A program made the translations under genes and the position numbers. This document shows, piece by piece, positions 9,023-17,821 of a DNA stretch of 33,899 bases. The stretch is taken from contig JAQCBJ010000018.1 in NCBI GenBank assembly GCA_027621555.1, forward strand, positions 1-33,899. The letters are read 5' to 3'. This DNA is from Bacteroidota bacterium (lineage in GTDB: Bacteria; Bacteroidota; Bacteroidia; Flavobacteriales_D; Sanyastnellaceae). The notes beneath the pieces are model-generated. The model was given only the letters and a program-made list of their open reading frames with translations. It was not told where the DNA came from and did not search any database. Position 1 is the first letter of the stretch. Every line of letters starts with the position of its first letter.

Positions 9023-9460
9023 GTGGAACATGCATTGACAAGCTCGAGCGATCGCGCCACCTACGAATGGTCTTCAGGCATGTGTGTCGTCAGGCACAAC
9101 GCGAGGCACATCCTCGACGAAGGAGCGGCACGGCGTGTGGAAGAAGAGCGGCAAGCCCTATGCCCCGATCACAGCGGAACGGTGCTGCACATCGTGCCTT
9201 CCGACATCGACGTGTTTGACCAAGACGTGTTGTCGTTTTGGATGACCCCTGAAGCGTCCGACGCGGTGGTCGCACGAGCCGTGGTGGTTCCTTCAGGCAT
9301 CACCGCCTTGAGGCACCGCATCCGGTGGATGTTCTTCTCATCCGAGGTCGCGTTCCAAGTGTTCCGCAACCCTCAAGTCGCCAAAGGCTGGCTCATCGAC
9401 TGCTGGCTTCAAGACCAGGAAGCCAAGCTGGAGACGGCTCAGTCTTCAGCGTCCCTCTGA
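9023..9460 (+). CDS. Small STAS/SpoIIAA-like (DUF7793-like) protein
   Basis: A 145-residue soluble protein. The order of elements fits small SpoIIAA-like proteins of Bacteroidota: an N-terminal strand region with HNARHILDEGAARRVEEERQAL, a central TVLHIVPSDIDVFDQDVLSFWM in the place of the usual 'lvD' strand, then ARAVVVPSGITALRHRIRWMFF and a terminal FRNPQVAKGWL helix. In the family this last part reads roughly as a membrane or partner-binding helix followed by A-x-x-WL. No signal peptide. GTG 9023 gives the frame; ATG 9080 (residue 20) is an alternative that keeps the whole domain. Its 3' end overlaps the tamB 3' end by 22 bp tail-to-tail. Function unknown; a regulatory or scaffold role is inference. 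Confidence 0.65.
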   Translation: MEHALTSSSDRATYEWSSGMCVVRHNARHILDEGAARRVEEERQALCPDHSGTVLHIVPSDIDVFDQDVLSFWMTPEASDAVVARAVVVPSGITALRHRIRWMFFSSEVAFQVFRNPQVAKGWLIDCWLQDQEAKLETAQSSASL

Positions 9461-12400
9461 CGCCACGGCCACTTCCAATCAAACGACTTGTGCCATCGGA
9501 TGCCAACGCCTTGGCTCGTGGAGTTGGCGGATTGGGTGGCGGAGGTTTGGGATTCAGAATACCCCGTCAAATCAAGGCCTTTCGCCTCGTTGAGGTGGTA
9601 GTTGACCCGAATGTTTTGCAGCCTGGCCTCGCCGAGCGCCTCTTGGGTGATGGCGCTTGATCCCAACGCGCCTTCCACCTCCAGCTTGTCTTGCAGGAAG
9701 GATGCTTTCAGTGCGAGTTGCAAGGCGTCCTGGTTGTCGGAAAGGTCCGGATTCAAGCTGCTCGTGGCGTCGTAGCTGATGCCAACTTCCACGTCCTCGT
9801 TGATCTTGCTCAGCCAGCGCGAAAGCTGGGAAGTCACCATGTCGATGCTGTATTCCTGCAACCCGTTCGCGCCCAGTTGCAGGGTGTTGAAATCGGTCGG
9901 CATGAATTCCTGCAAGCTCAACAAGGCGATGGCTTGGTTGGTGCGGTCGTTCTCGTCGACCAAGGCGCTGGACAGGGCTTCGGCCACAAACCTGTCCGCC
10001 TTAGGCGCTTCGAGGTCGAAGGAGATGTTGGGCTTGAGCATGGGGCCGCGAAGGTGGAGCACGACGTCGATGGTCTCGTTTCGCATTCCGCCGCCGGAAC
10101 CGGTGCCAATCAGCGGTTCCACGTTGGCCCGAGTGGTGTAGACGGCGTCCAGGTCGAGCGTGCCTTCGTACGGGTCGCCGTTCCAGAACAGCGTTCCTCC
10201 TTCGCGCGCGACGAATTCCTTGCGCAGGAACTGCCCCAGGGCAAAGTCGTATTGCCCCTCCACAACCCGCAATTCCCCGTTGAGCGTCATGCGTTCCCAA
10301 TCTTCCAGAACAAAGTGGATGTTGCCTTCCGTGTGGCCCACGATGTTGGCGTTGTTTTCCTCGTCCATCACCACGGTCACTTCGGCGGCAGGGAGCGCTT
10401 GAATCTTCAGGTCGAGGGTGACGCCCAAATCGGAAGTCGGTGTTTCCACAGCGGTTTGAGTGACATCGAGCCGCTTGAAGTGCACAAACTCATCCCACCC
10501 GTCGTCCGATTCTGTGACCAAGGAAATGTGGAATTTCGTCGGGGCGTCGGCCACCACGTCGCCTTCGATGGTGATGTCGTGGTTCCAGTACATGACGTCC
10601 ACGGCTCCTCGTCCGTACAGGGACCCAAAAACAGGGGCCCCCGGAGTGCTCGGCAAGTCCATGATCAGGAGGTTTTCCTGTGCATCCACGATGCCGACGT
10701 TGAGGTTCCAGTCCTGGTACGCGTCGTGGAACAACGCTCCATCGACACGGGTGGTGATCCCTCGCGCGTCGGACAGCAGGAACCGGTCGAGGTAGATGCC
10801 GTCCGGCTCCACCACGAATCCGCCGGACCCGCCAAAGGAGGTGCCGAGGCTCGGGACAAACGCCTGCACGTCGGTGAGCATGCCGGAGCCTGAGATTTGG
10901 GGTAAAGTCAGCAACCCCTCGGCTTGCAGCGCGACATCGACAGTGCCTTGCAGACGCGCGGCGCTGCTGTCCATCCACGGTTGGAACCAAGAGAGCGGAA
11001 CGTGGTTGGCCTCCAAAGTGAGCCTTGGGGAGGCCAAGGTTGCCGGGTGGATGACCCCTTCAGACTCGAGGAAACACCGTTCCTCCGGATTGGAGGCGCT
11101 GACCGAAGTGAAGACCAAATCGTTACGCCATGCTGCCGACCCCTGGAATTCAGGCAATCGTATGTGTTGGTATTGAAACCCCATGGCGTCCAAGTCCACA
11201 GAGGCCGTCACTTCGGAGGATTCTCCTTGCCACTCGATGCTTCCTTTGAGAGACACACCGTCCAAGGAAAGGTCCGGGTCGAACTCTTCCGCCAGGTCTT
11301 GAAGGTGCGTAAAACTCCCGTAGAACCCGAGGGATTGGCCGAAAGATCCAAGGCTTCTGGATTGGAAGACCAGCTCGCCGCGCTGTCCTTTCAGTCGCCA
11401 AAAAGAGGGAAGGGGAGCGGACAACGGCGCCGTCCATTTCAACGGCGTTTCAGCGAGGACCAAGCGATCGAATCCGGCTGGGATTTCGCCCTGGTGCGCC
11501 ATCCAACTCCAAGGCGCTGAGGGGGTCTTGCCAGGCGTTCCTTCCACCGCCCACTCTGCCACAGTGCCTTGCCCCATGTCCGCGGCGAGGTTGGCGAACC
11601 AGGACGTGTCCGCATGGATGTCAAGCGACACCATGGCGGGGGCGCCGAGCGGCCTCGAATCCGGAGTTTCCACCGAGATGTTGGCGTACAGGGTCGAGCG
11701 AAATCCTTGAACGGTCACGTGCGTGGAGTCCAATTCCAATCCTCCTGCTTTCCATCGCGACACGGAGGCCTGTCCTTGAAGGCCTCGAGGGCCGCTGCGC
11801 AGCGTCGCAACGGCCGTGTCGTTGAACGTCACGCTTGGGAGGATGTGCCGGGTGAGGCCGTTGTCCGGGGCGAACGTGGCTTCCGCTCGGAGGTTGGGCC
11901 AGTTCGTGGGTTCCCTGTTGGAGGCTTGCTTCAAGGCTCGGGACCACTCCGCTGGGGAGCCGAGACCGCGCATGGAGGCTTCGATGCCCGCCCCGATCAC
12001 CGAGGCGCGCCATCGCGGAAGGCCTTCCTCGAAGTCCAACCGTCCCGTGCTTCGCAACGTGTCGTCGTCCAACGCGGCTTGGAGGGCCCATGTCCCCGAG
12101 TTGAACGTGGCGTTGGTGTGCACGCGCCCCCAAACATCAAGTGGAGAATCGATGCCTGTCGACGCTGGCATCCGAGGCAGGGAAGCGCGCAAGGTCACCG
12201 TCGAGTCCTTCCACTGAGCCGAAGCCCTCCAAGCCACGTCTGCGCTGTCTTGTTGGGCCTCGATGTCCCAAACACCGGCCTGAACGCGCGCGGAGGCGAG
12301 AACGAGGTCGGTCGGCGACTCCACCCATTGGGGCCAGCGTTGAATCTTGGCGGAGCCCGACCAGTCTTCAGACAAGTGGGTGGCAAGCGCCAGGAGGGAG

Positions 12401-13482
12401 CTTTCCGATTGGACTTGCCCCTCCAGCGCGAGGGTTGGGCCGCCGTTCAGGCTCCAACGTGCTGTGGAGGCATCCCCTTGGATTCGCAGGTTCAATTCGG
12501 CGACAGGCAAGACGGTTTGAGCAGGTTGAGGCAGGTGAGAAGCTCCGAGTTCCACCGCCCATGCCGAGGGGCTTCCCATCCCGGTTGCCTTCAGCCAATC
12601 CGGCCCGGTAAGGTGGGCTTGCCAACGCGAGGAATCGACATCCCACGAAGCCAACGACGAGTCGCCTTCCAACTCCCAGGCCGTCCACAACTCACCTTGA
12701 CCCACAAGGTCCGCCCAGGGTCGAAGGTCGTCCCACCGAAGTTCCAAATCTCCGTGCCCCGACACCTCTGGCCAGGCCAAGTCTCCCGCAAATCGAACAC
12801 CTGGCAAGTTCAAACCTCGGCTTTCACAATGCCACCCCTCAGGGCTCCATGCTCCGCCGAGGTGCGATGCGCGAAGCACCACCGTGTCGGGCAGTTCGGA
12901 CGACATGGCGTAGGCTCCAGAAAGCTGGAGGGCGGGAAGCGTCACTCCGGTCGCTCCGAGTGCCAACCCTTGGATTTCTCCCTCGCGGAGGACCGCTGTG
13001 GCCATGGAGTCGGCGTCCACATGGATGGAGTTCCATTCCAGCATCTCCGCGTGAAAACCCGCCAAGAACGCTGGCCAAAGGTCATGCCATTGGGGAGCGG
13101 GCAACGTGTCTGAAGGATTGGCGACGTTGCGAGCCACAACGCGCAGATGCCCCAAGTGGAGGGATTCGATGCGAATCGAGTCTTGGGTCCACTCTGGATG
13201 CCCCAGTTGCAAGGTGTCGGTGGTGATGGACAGTCCCGATTCCGGGTCTTGCCAACGGGGGTTGAGCAGCGTGATTTGACCTTGTTGAATCTCCCACACC
13301 ACACGCTCCACTTGGCCCACTTGTCCTGCGCTTCGAAGCAGGGCATTGACTCCCAGCGTGAGCCAAAGATCCTTCGTCAAGGCCAGGAGCATCACGACGC
13401 TCAACATCACGCCCAAACCAAGGCCAGCACGCCGTTTCCAGCGGGAGGGAGAGGTGGGGGGATTGGCGTCTTGGGGCTTCAT
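9439..13482 (-). CDS. tamB: Translocation and assembly module TamB
   Basis: A 1347-residue envelope protein. One N-terminal membrane helix (about residues 20-45, LGLGVMLSVVMLLAL) is followed by a very long periplasmic beta-helical region of repeated short amphipathic strands. It ends with the conserved C-terminal TamB/DUF490 domain, seen here in the GRGAVDVMYWNHDITIEGDV, LPAAEVTVVMDEENNANI, LNGELRVVEGQYDF and EGGTLFWNGDPYEGTLDL tracts. AsmA-like bridge proteins of this type carry phospholipids to, or help assemble proteins in, the outer membrane. The ATG at 13482 was chosen because the helix follows shortly; the frame continues to 13659 only through the tsaD 5' region. Divergent tamB and tsaD are a recurrent arrangement in Bacteroidota. 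No TamA partner is adjacent. Confidence 0.92.
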   Translation of the reverse strand: MKPQDANPPTSPSRWKRRAGLGLGVMLSVVMLLALTKDLWLTLGVNALLRSAGQVGQVERVVWEIQQGQITLLNPRWQDPESGLSITTDTLQLGHPEWTQDSIRIESLHLGHLRVVARNVANPSDTLPAPQWHDLWPAFLAGFHAEMLEWNSIHVDADSMATAVLREGEIQGLALGATGVTLPALQLSGAYAMSSELPDTVVLRASHLGGAWSPEGWHCESRGLNLPGVRFAGDLAWPEVSGHGDLELRWDDLRPWADLVGQGELWTAWELEGDSSLASWDVDSSRWQAHLTGPDWLKATGMGSPSAWAVELGASHLPQPAQTVLPVAELNLRIQGDASTARWSLNGGPTLALEGQVQSESSLLALATHLSEDWSGSAKIQRWPQWVESPTDLVLASARVQAGVWDIEAQQDSADVAWRASAQWKDSTVTLRASLPRMPASTGIDSPLDVWGRVHTNATFNSGTWALQAALDDDTLRSTGRLDFEEGLPRWRASVIGAGIEASMRGLGSPAEWSRALKQASNREPTNWPNLRAEATFAPDNGLTRHILPSVTFNDTAVATLRSGPRGLQGQASVSRWKAGGLELDSTHVTVQGFRSTLYANISVETPDSRPLGAPAMVSLDIHADTSWFANLAADMGQGTVAEWAVEGTPGKTPSAPWSWMAHQGEIPAGFDRLVLAETPLKWTAPLSAPLPSFWRLKGQRGELVFQSRSLGSFGQSLGFYGSFTHLQDLAEEFDPDLSLDGVSLKGSIEWQGESSEVTASVDLDAMGFQYQHIRLPEFQGSAAWRNDLVFTSVSASNPEERCFLESEGVIHPATLASPRLTLEANHVPLSWFQPWMDSSAARLQGTVDVALQAEGLLTLPQISGSGMLTDVQAFVPSLGTSFGGSGGFVVEPDGIYLDRFLLSDARGITTRVDGALFHDAYQDWNLNVGIVDAQENLLIMDLPSTPGAPVFGSLYGRGAVDVMYWNHDITIEGDVVADAPTKFHISLVTESDDGWDEFVHFKRLDVTQTAVETPTSDLGVTLDLKIQALPAAEVTVVMDEENNANIVGHTEGNIHFVLEDWERMTLNGELRVVEGQYDFALGQFLRKEFVAREGGTLFWNGDPYEGTLDLDAVYTTRANVEPLIGTGSGGGMRNETIDVVLHLRGPMLKPNISFDLEAPKADRFVAEALSSALVDENDRTNQAIALLSLQEFMPTDFNTLQLGANGLQEYSIDMVTSQLSRWLSKINEDVEVGISYDATSSLNPDLSDNQDALQLALKASFLQDKLEVEGALGSSAITQEALGEARLQNIRVNYHLNEAKGLDLTGYSESQTSATQSANSTSQGVGIRWHKSFDWKWPWRQRDAED

Positions 13483-13496
13483 GACCTTGGGGGTGT

Positions 13497-13504
13497 CCAA
13501 GATA
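13497..13504 (-). promoter_or_regulatory. -7 promoter element of tamB
   Basis: Minus strand TATCTTGG, one base from consensus, 14 nt before the tamB ATG. Confidence 0.45.
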
Positions 13505-13525
13505 GGCGCAGCAAAAGATGCGCCA

Positions 13526-13533
13526 TAAATTTG
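13526..13533 (+). promoter_or_regulatory. -7 promoter element abutting the tsaD start
   Basis: TAAATTTG is a perfect TAnnTTTG ending 6 nt before the tsaD ATG at 13540. No TTG is present at the expected -33 position. Confidence 0.65.
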
Positions 13534-13539
13534 TCGGCA

Positions 13540-14589
13540 ATGAATCGGAGAGAGGAACCCTTGGTGTTGGGCATTGAGTCGTCCTGCGACGACACTTCCG
13601 CGGCCGTCATTCGGGGCAACGTGGTCCTGAGCAACGTGGTGGCCAACCAAGCCCTTCATGCAGAGGTGGGGGGCGTCGTTCCGGAATGGGCGTCACGCGC
13701 TCACCTTTCCAAGATTCATCCCGTGGTTCAGGCCGCCCTTGTGAAGGCTGAAGTTCAGGCGTCCGAGTTGGATGCGGTGGCGTACACGTTGGGCCCGGGG
13801 CTGCAAGGCTCCCTTCACGTGGGGTCGTCTTACGCGAAGTCGCTCGCCTGGGGGCTTGGCATCCCGAGCATTCCGGTCCACCACATGCGGGCGCACATTC
13901 TGGCCCATGTGCTCGAGCCAGGCCCCATTCCGTCGTACCCCTTTTTGTGCCTGACGGTCAGTGGGGGGCACACCCAATTGGTTCGGGTCGATGACCCTCA
14001 ATCCATGAAGGTTTTGGGCCAAACGTTGGACGATGCCGCCGGAGAGGCCTTCGACAAAGTGGCCAAACTCATTGGGCTTCCTTACCCGGGCGGTCCCGTC
14101 GTGGACAAGCTTGCGGCGCAAGGCCAGTCGGATGCGTTCGCTTTTTCGCGTCCTAAAATGGATGGCTACAACTGGAGTTTCAGCGGATTGAAAACCCAGG
14201 TGTTGCACTTTCTGCAGAAGGAGCAGGCCGCCGATTCTTCCTTCGTGTCTCGGCGCAAGGAGGACATTTGCGCCTCTGTTCAGGCGGCCATCTTGGACAT
14301 GTTGATGGAGCCGTTGATCCGAGCCACACGCGAAACAGGCATTTACGAAGTGGCGATTGCAGGAGGCGTGAGCGCCAATTCAGGACTGCGAGCCCGCTTG
14401 AAGGAAGCTCAGGAGGAGCATGGCTGGGTGGTGCACATTCCGCCCATGGCCTATTGCACGGACAACGCGGCCATGATTGCTGCTGTTGGTTGGTTGGACC
14501 ACCTCGAGGGGCGCCAAGGATCCTTGGATGCCGCCCCGTCACCGCGCCTTCCCGAGCTCACGACGTTGGCAGGCGAGCCGGCAACGTGA
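13540..14589 (+). CDS. tsaD: tRNA N6-adenosine threonylcarbamoyltransferase TsaD
   Basis: A 349-residue cytoplasmic enzyme that transfers the threonylcarbamoyl group made by TsaC onto A37 of tRNAs reading ANN codons, acting with TsaB and TsaE. It opens with LVLGIESSCDDTSAAVI, and the metal-binding H-x-x-x-H is H115/H119 in VHHMRAHILA. SGGHTQLV (141-148), DDAAGEAFDKVAKLIGLPYPGG and the C-terminal AIAGGVSANSGLR and DNAAMIA motifs are all intact. Length is normal. The start is ATG 13540, right after a perfect promoter -7 box; the open frame runs upstream to 13147 but that is antisense to tamB. Its 3' end overlaps the convergent kinase gene by 32 bp. Confidence 0.98.
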   Translation: MNRREEPLVLGIESSCDDTSAAVIRGNVVLSNVVANQALHAEVGGVVPEWASRAHLSKIHPVVQAALVKAEVQASELDAVAYTLGPGLQGSLHVGSSYAKSLAWGLGIPSIPVHHMRAHILAHVLEPGPIPSYPFLCLTVSGGHTQLVRVDDPQSMKVLGQTLDDAAGEAFDKVAKLIGLPYPGGPVVDKLAAQGQSDAFAFSRPKMDGYNWSFSGLKTQVLHFLQKEQAADSSFVSRRKEDICASVQAAILDMLMEPLIRATRETGIYEVAIAGGVSANSGLRARLKEAQEEHGWVVHIPPMAYCTDNAAMIAAVGWLDHLEGRQGSLDAAPSPRLPELTTLAGEPAT

Positions 14590-15385
14590 ACGTCGTTTCC
14601 GTGCTCCAAGGAGGGGCCGCGCGGGCAACCTGAACCGAGGCGTGTGGATGAAGGGCGTGCAGCCGGTCACGCGTAATGGCCAAACCCATCGACGCGCGTC
14701 GCTTTCGAGTCGATGTCGACGTTGAATGGGGAAGGCCCACCCCGTTGTCGTGCACGTGAACGGAGATCCAAGGGTCTCGTCGCGTTGAATTCAGTGTTTG
14801 AACGGTGATTTCAAGAGTGGGGTTGGCGGGCATCTCGGCAAACCCATGCCACAGGGCATTTTCGAGCGCAGGCTGGAACAGCAGCGCGGGAACTTCGGTG
14901 TCGAGGTTGACTTGGCCGAGGATGTTCACGCGCCAGGCCACCGAGGTGCCGCGTCGGGAGGACTCGAGGTGCACGTACTCCTCCAAAGAGGCCAACTCCT
15001 TCCTCAAGCTGTGAGAAGAGGAAGCAGCGTCGGTCCAGTGCTTCCTCCACAGGTGAACGAACGAAGCGAAGCAGTCTCGTGCTTGGTCGTGCTTGGAATC
15101 CGCCCAAAGCCACTGCACCGAAGAGAGTGCGTTGAACATGAAGTGCGGGCTCAATTGCATCTGAAGCGTCTGGTGCTTGGTGCGTTCCCGTTGGTCGTGC
15201 ACGTCCATGTTTTTGGCGGCAATCCCAGCGCTGTCCTTCAGGCGTTGGTGCCTTTCAAGCCAGGAGAGGGAGGGCGAGCGAGGGAGTTCTGGCACGCCGG
15301 GGCGGCGCCTTTTCGAGCCCCGGCCCAGACCATAGCCCAGTCCCGTGCCGACGGCAAACCCCAATACCCACCATGGCCAAGTCAT
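14558..15385 (-). CDS. LytS/YehU-type sensor histidine kinase
   Basis: A 275-residue kinase with one N-terminal membrane helix (residues 4-22) and a basic stop-transfer. The His_kinase domain starts with the signature QMQLSPHFMFNALSSVQW, H81 being the expected phospho-acceptor. The ATPase part shows ALLFQPALENALWHGF (N box) and VHVHDNGVGLP with a later RRASMGLAITRDRL (G boxes). The sensor portion is minimal, so any stimulus is probably received through the membrane helix or a partner. A LytTR-type response regulator would be expected next to it but is absent from both flanks. ATG 15385 is preferred over the TTG at 15394; TACCTTGA lies 5 nt upstream. Confidence 0.92.
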   Translation of the reverse strand: MTWPWWVLGFAVGTGLGYGLGRGSKRRRPGVPELPRSPSLSWLERHQRLKDSAGIAAKNMDVHDQRERTKHQTLQMQLSPHFMFNALSSVQWLWADSKHDQARDCFASFVHLWRKHWTDAASSSHSLRKELASLEEYVHLESSRRGTSVAWRVNILGQVNLDTEVPALLFQPALENALWHGFAEMPANPTLEITVQTLNSTRRDPWISVHVHDNGVGLPHSTSTSTRKRRASMGLAITRDRLHALHPHASVQVARAAPPWSTETTFTLPARLPTS

Positions 15386-15390
15386 GGTCT

Positions 15391-15398
15391 TCAAGGTA
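15391..15398 (-). promoter_or_regulatory. -7-like element abutting the LytS-type kinase start
   Basis: Minus strand TACCTTGA keeps the TAnnTT core and ends 5 nt before the ATG. Confidence 0.4.
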
Positions 15399-15453
15399 AA
15401 GACCCTCCCAGATATCGCCTGAAACCAGAGGCAGGAAATTCAGGAACGTCGGC

Positions 15454-16998
15454 TTATTCTTCGTCGTTGAAGGCGTGGCGAAGGGCCGTTTTCAAATTCC
15501 GGCAGTACTCCTCTTCCAACCAGCTTCGGTAGTTGGGGGTCGCCTTGGCGATGCACTTGGCGTACTGCTTGACGCGGTATTTCACGTCGTCGACGAGCAA
15601 ATCCACCAACTCCACTGCATCCCAGTAGTCTTCGGAGGCGTAGCGAATGATCTCGACGTGCTGGTCCAGGCTGCGGCGGATGGCCTCTTTGGGACGAAGC
15701 CCTTCGCGCGTGACTTCCACATACGCCTCAGCCATGTCAAATTCGGTGATCGGTCCGCCCTCGAAGCGCTTCGCCAAGTCGTCGGGCATCTCGTAGATGA
15801 ACTCGTTCTCAATCTCCTCGTCGGTGTAAAGGCCGTCGATGTAGGACTGGGGCGATTTGAAGATGTCGTGCCAATTGATGTGGGCGTCCCACAACCCAAA
15901 CCGACGCGCGTTGTTCCCCAAATCGATGACCGTGAACTCCTTCTTGTTCTTCAACACCCGCGATCCGCGGCCGATCATCTGGTGGTACAGCGTCAACGAC
16001 TTGGTCGCACGGTTCAAAATGATGGTCTCCACCGTCGGCTCGTCAAAGCCTGTCGTCAAAATGGACACGGAGGAGAGCACCGCGTCGGGTGTTTTCTGGA
16101 ACCACTCGAGGATGTCCGCGCGTTCCTTTTCGCTGTGGGTGTTGTCGAGGTGCATGCACGGATACCCCTCTTCCGCAAACATGGCCTGCACCTGCTTGGA
16201 GGTGTTGATGCCGTTGTTGAAGATGAGGGTCTTGGTGCCTTTGGCCTTCTCCTCGTAGGCGTAGAGGAGCTTCTCTTGCATGAGGAAGTTGCCGTAGAGC
16301 CGCTCCGACGAACTGACGGTGTAATCGCCATTGATGCCCACCTTCAGAGCCCGAAGGTTGACGTCGTAGCTGTAAGTGCTGGCCTTGGCCAAAAAGCCTT
16401 GCCCCACCAAATTCCCGATGCTCTCCCCAACAATCAGCTCCGCGTAGTTGTCGTGGAGCGGCAACTTGATGTTGCTCGAGAGGGGAGTGGCGGTGACGCC
16501 CAAGAGGATTTGAGGTTCGAAGTGCTTGAAAAGCTTCCGGAAGCTGTTGTAGTGCGCCTCGTCCACCACGATCAATCCCAAGTCGGCAAACTCAATGCGT
16601 TCGTCGTTGAGTCGGTTGTTCAGCGTCTCAACCATGGCAACAAAGCACCAGTGGTCCTTGCTGTTTTCGAGCTCTTTGACCTTGCTGTTGATGATCTTGT
16701 TGGGCACGCCGATCTCTGTGAGCTGGGAAGAGGTTTGGCCCAAAAGCTCGATGCGGTGCGTCAAAATCAGCACCCGCTTGCCCGTCTCGAGGATGTAGCG
16801 CTTCGCCAATTCCGAGAAAATCACCGTTTTCCCGCCACCCGTGGGCAGCTGGTAAAGCAGGTTGTAGCCCTCGGGAAATTTGCGGATGCGCCCCATGATT
16901 GTCTCGATGGCATCTGCTTGGTAGCCATAGAGTTCCTTCCCTTTTTTGCTTTTCAGGCGTTCGGCAACCTTTTGGTCGATGGGAAGGGCTTCGGTCAT
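15454..16998 (-). CDS. DEAD/DEAH-box SF2 helicase, RadD/YejH-like
   Basis: A 514-residue ATP-dependent helicase. Motif I is PTGGGKT (52-58), motif Ia LTHRIEL, motif II DEAH (146-149), motif III TATP (169-172), and the second RecA fold ends with QMIGRGSR (motif VI). The shape, a compact helicase core followed by about 130 residues with no known domain, fits the RadD-like group implicated in DNA repair; no Zn-binding cysteines were noted in the tail. ATG 16998 (MTEALPIDQ) is chosen over the TTG at 17025. A perfect TATTTTTG promoter element ends 24 nt upstream. It is divergent from ung, which hints at a DNA-repair neighbourhood, but this is inference. Confidence 0.9.
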   Translation of the reverse strand: MTEALPIDQKVAERLKSKKGKELYGYQADAIETIMGRIRKFPEGYNLLYQLPTGGGKTVIFSELAKRYILETGKRVLILTHRIELLGQTSSQLTEIGVPNKIINSKVKELENSKDHWCFVAMVETLNNRLNDERIEFADLGLIVVDEAHYNSFRKLFKHFEPQILLGVTATPLSSNIKLPLHDNYAELIVGESIGNLVGQGFLAKASTYSYDVNLRALKVGINGDYTVSSSERLYGNFLMQEKLLYAYEEKAKGTKTLIFNNGINTSKQVQAMFAEEGYPCMHLDNTHSEKERADILEWFQKTPDAVLSSVSILTTGFDEPTVETIILNRATKSLTLYHQMIGRGSRVLKNKKEFTVIDLGNNARRFGLWDAHINWHDIFKSPQSYIDGLYTDEEIENEFIYEMPDDLAKRFEGGPITEFDMAEAYVEVTREGLRPKEAIRRSLDQHVEIIRYASEDYWDAVELVDLLVDDVKYRVKQYAKCIAKATPNYRSWLEEEYCRNLKTALRHAFNDEE

Positions 16999-17022
16999 GG
17001 TGTGGAATCGAGTGGGAAAGCG

Positions 17023-17030
17023 CAAAAATA
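17023..17030 (-). promoter_or_regulatory. -7 promoter element of the helicase gene
   Basis: Minus strand TATTTTTG is a perfect TAnnTTTG. With a 24-nt leader it is one of the few leadered starts in the window. Confidence 0.6.
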
Positions 17031-17106
17031 CCCCCTAGATTGGCCCATTGAAAGCCTGAGGCGGAAGAACCCCGCACAGGTTTTCCACAAACCTTGCAAA
17101 TTCGAC

Positions 17107-17817
17107 ATGCCCTTGAACCCTCCACGTTGGCCTCAACCGCCTGACCCTTGGCGGGCGTGCTTGCCGGAGTGGAGCCTGTCTGGGGATCATCCAGAGCACG
17201 GTCCTTGGGTCGAGGAACTCGTTGAATTGGACCGACGTGGGCAACTGTGCCCGCCGCTCAACCAGGTGTGGCATGCGCTGGAACGCACCGCGCCGGAAGA
17301 GGTGCGCGTGGTGTTGCTCGGCCAGGATCCGTACCACGGGATGCGTCAGGCCCATGGTTTGGCCTTCAGCGTGGCGGACCCGCTTCTGCCTTGGCCGCCC
17401 TCGTTGCGCAACGTGTTCAAGGAGCGCGCTTCCGATTTGGGACTCCCCTTGGAGCGAACCGCCAACCTTCAGGACTGGGCGGGCCAGGGCGTCCTGATGC
17501 TCAACGCCGTGCTCACCACCCAAATGGGAAAGGCCGGCGCGCACTCAGGAAAAGGGTGGGAAGAGGTCGTGGCGGCGGTGCTTCACGAAGCCATGGCGCT
17601 GAACGAGCGGCTGGTGTGGATCTTGTGGGGTCGGCCGGCACAAGCCTTGCACCAGCGTGCATTGGACGAAGTGGGAGGGGTGCGGAGCCAAGACGTGTGC
17701 CTGGCTTCTCCCCACCCGAGCCCGCTTTCTGCGCACCGTGGATTTTGGGGGTCGCGACCGTTCAGCCGCACCAACGAGGTCCTTCAATCGTGGGGGCAGC
17801 CTCCCTTGGAGTGGTGA
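17107..17817 (+). CDS. ung: Uracil-DNA glycosylase, family 1
   Basis: A 236-residue base-excision repair enzyme that removes uracil from DNA. The water-activating loop GQDPYHG is at residues 72-78 with D74 as catalytic Asp. The uracil-binding stretch continues as AHGLAFSV, the specificity segment is VLMLNAVLTTQMGKAGAHSGKGWE, and the minor-groove intercalation loop HPSPLSAHRGF begins at H203. All key residues are present and the length is normal. The start at ATG 17107 gives the usual short N-terminal extension. The upstream part of the same frame (to 15475) is antisense to the helicase and is not coding. It ends 4 bp before the convergent WD40 gene. Confidence 0.98.
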   Translation: MPLNPPRWPQPPDPWRACLPEWSLSGDHPEHGPWVEELVELDRRGQLCPPLNQVWHALERTAPEEVRVVLLGQDPYHGMRQAHGLAFSVADPLLPWPPSLRNVFKERASDLGLPLERTANLQDWAGQGVLMLNAVLTTQMGKAGAHSGKGWEEVVAAVLHEAMALNERLVWILWGRPAQALHQRALDEVGGVRSQDVCLASPHPSPLSAHRGFWGSRPFSRTNEVLQSWGQPPLEW

Positions 17818-17821
17818 GCCC

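Noticed and set aside
9691-10893. Plus-strand ORF of 400 codons opposite tamB
   Set aside because: Shadow of the tamB C-terminal domain, no promoter and no recognisable product.
11569-13113. Plus-strand ORF of 514 codons opposite tamB
   Set aside because: It is rich in Arg, Gly and Pro without motifs, as expected for the antisense strand of GC-rich coding DNA.
15475-17106. In-frame upstream extension of ung (780-codon frame)
   Set aside because: This part is antisense to a helicase with all its motifs, so it is a shadow frame.
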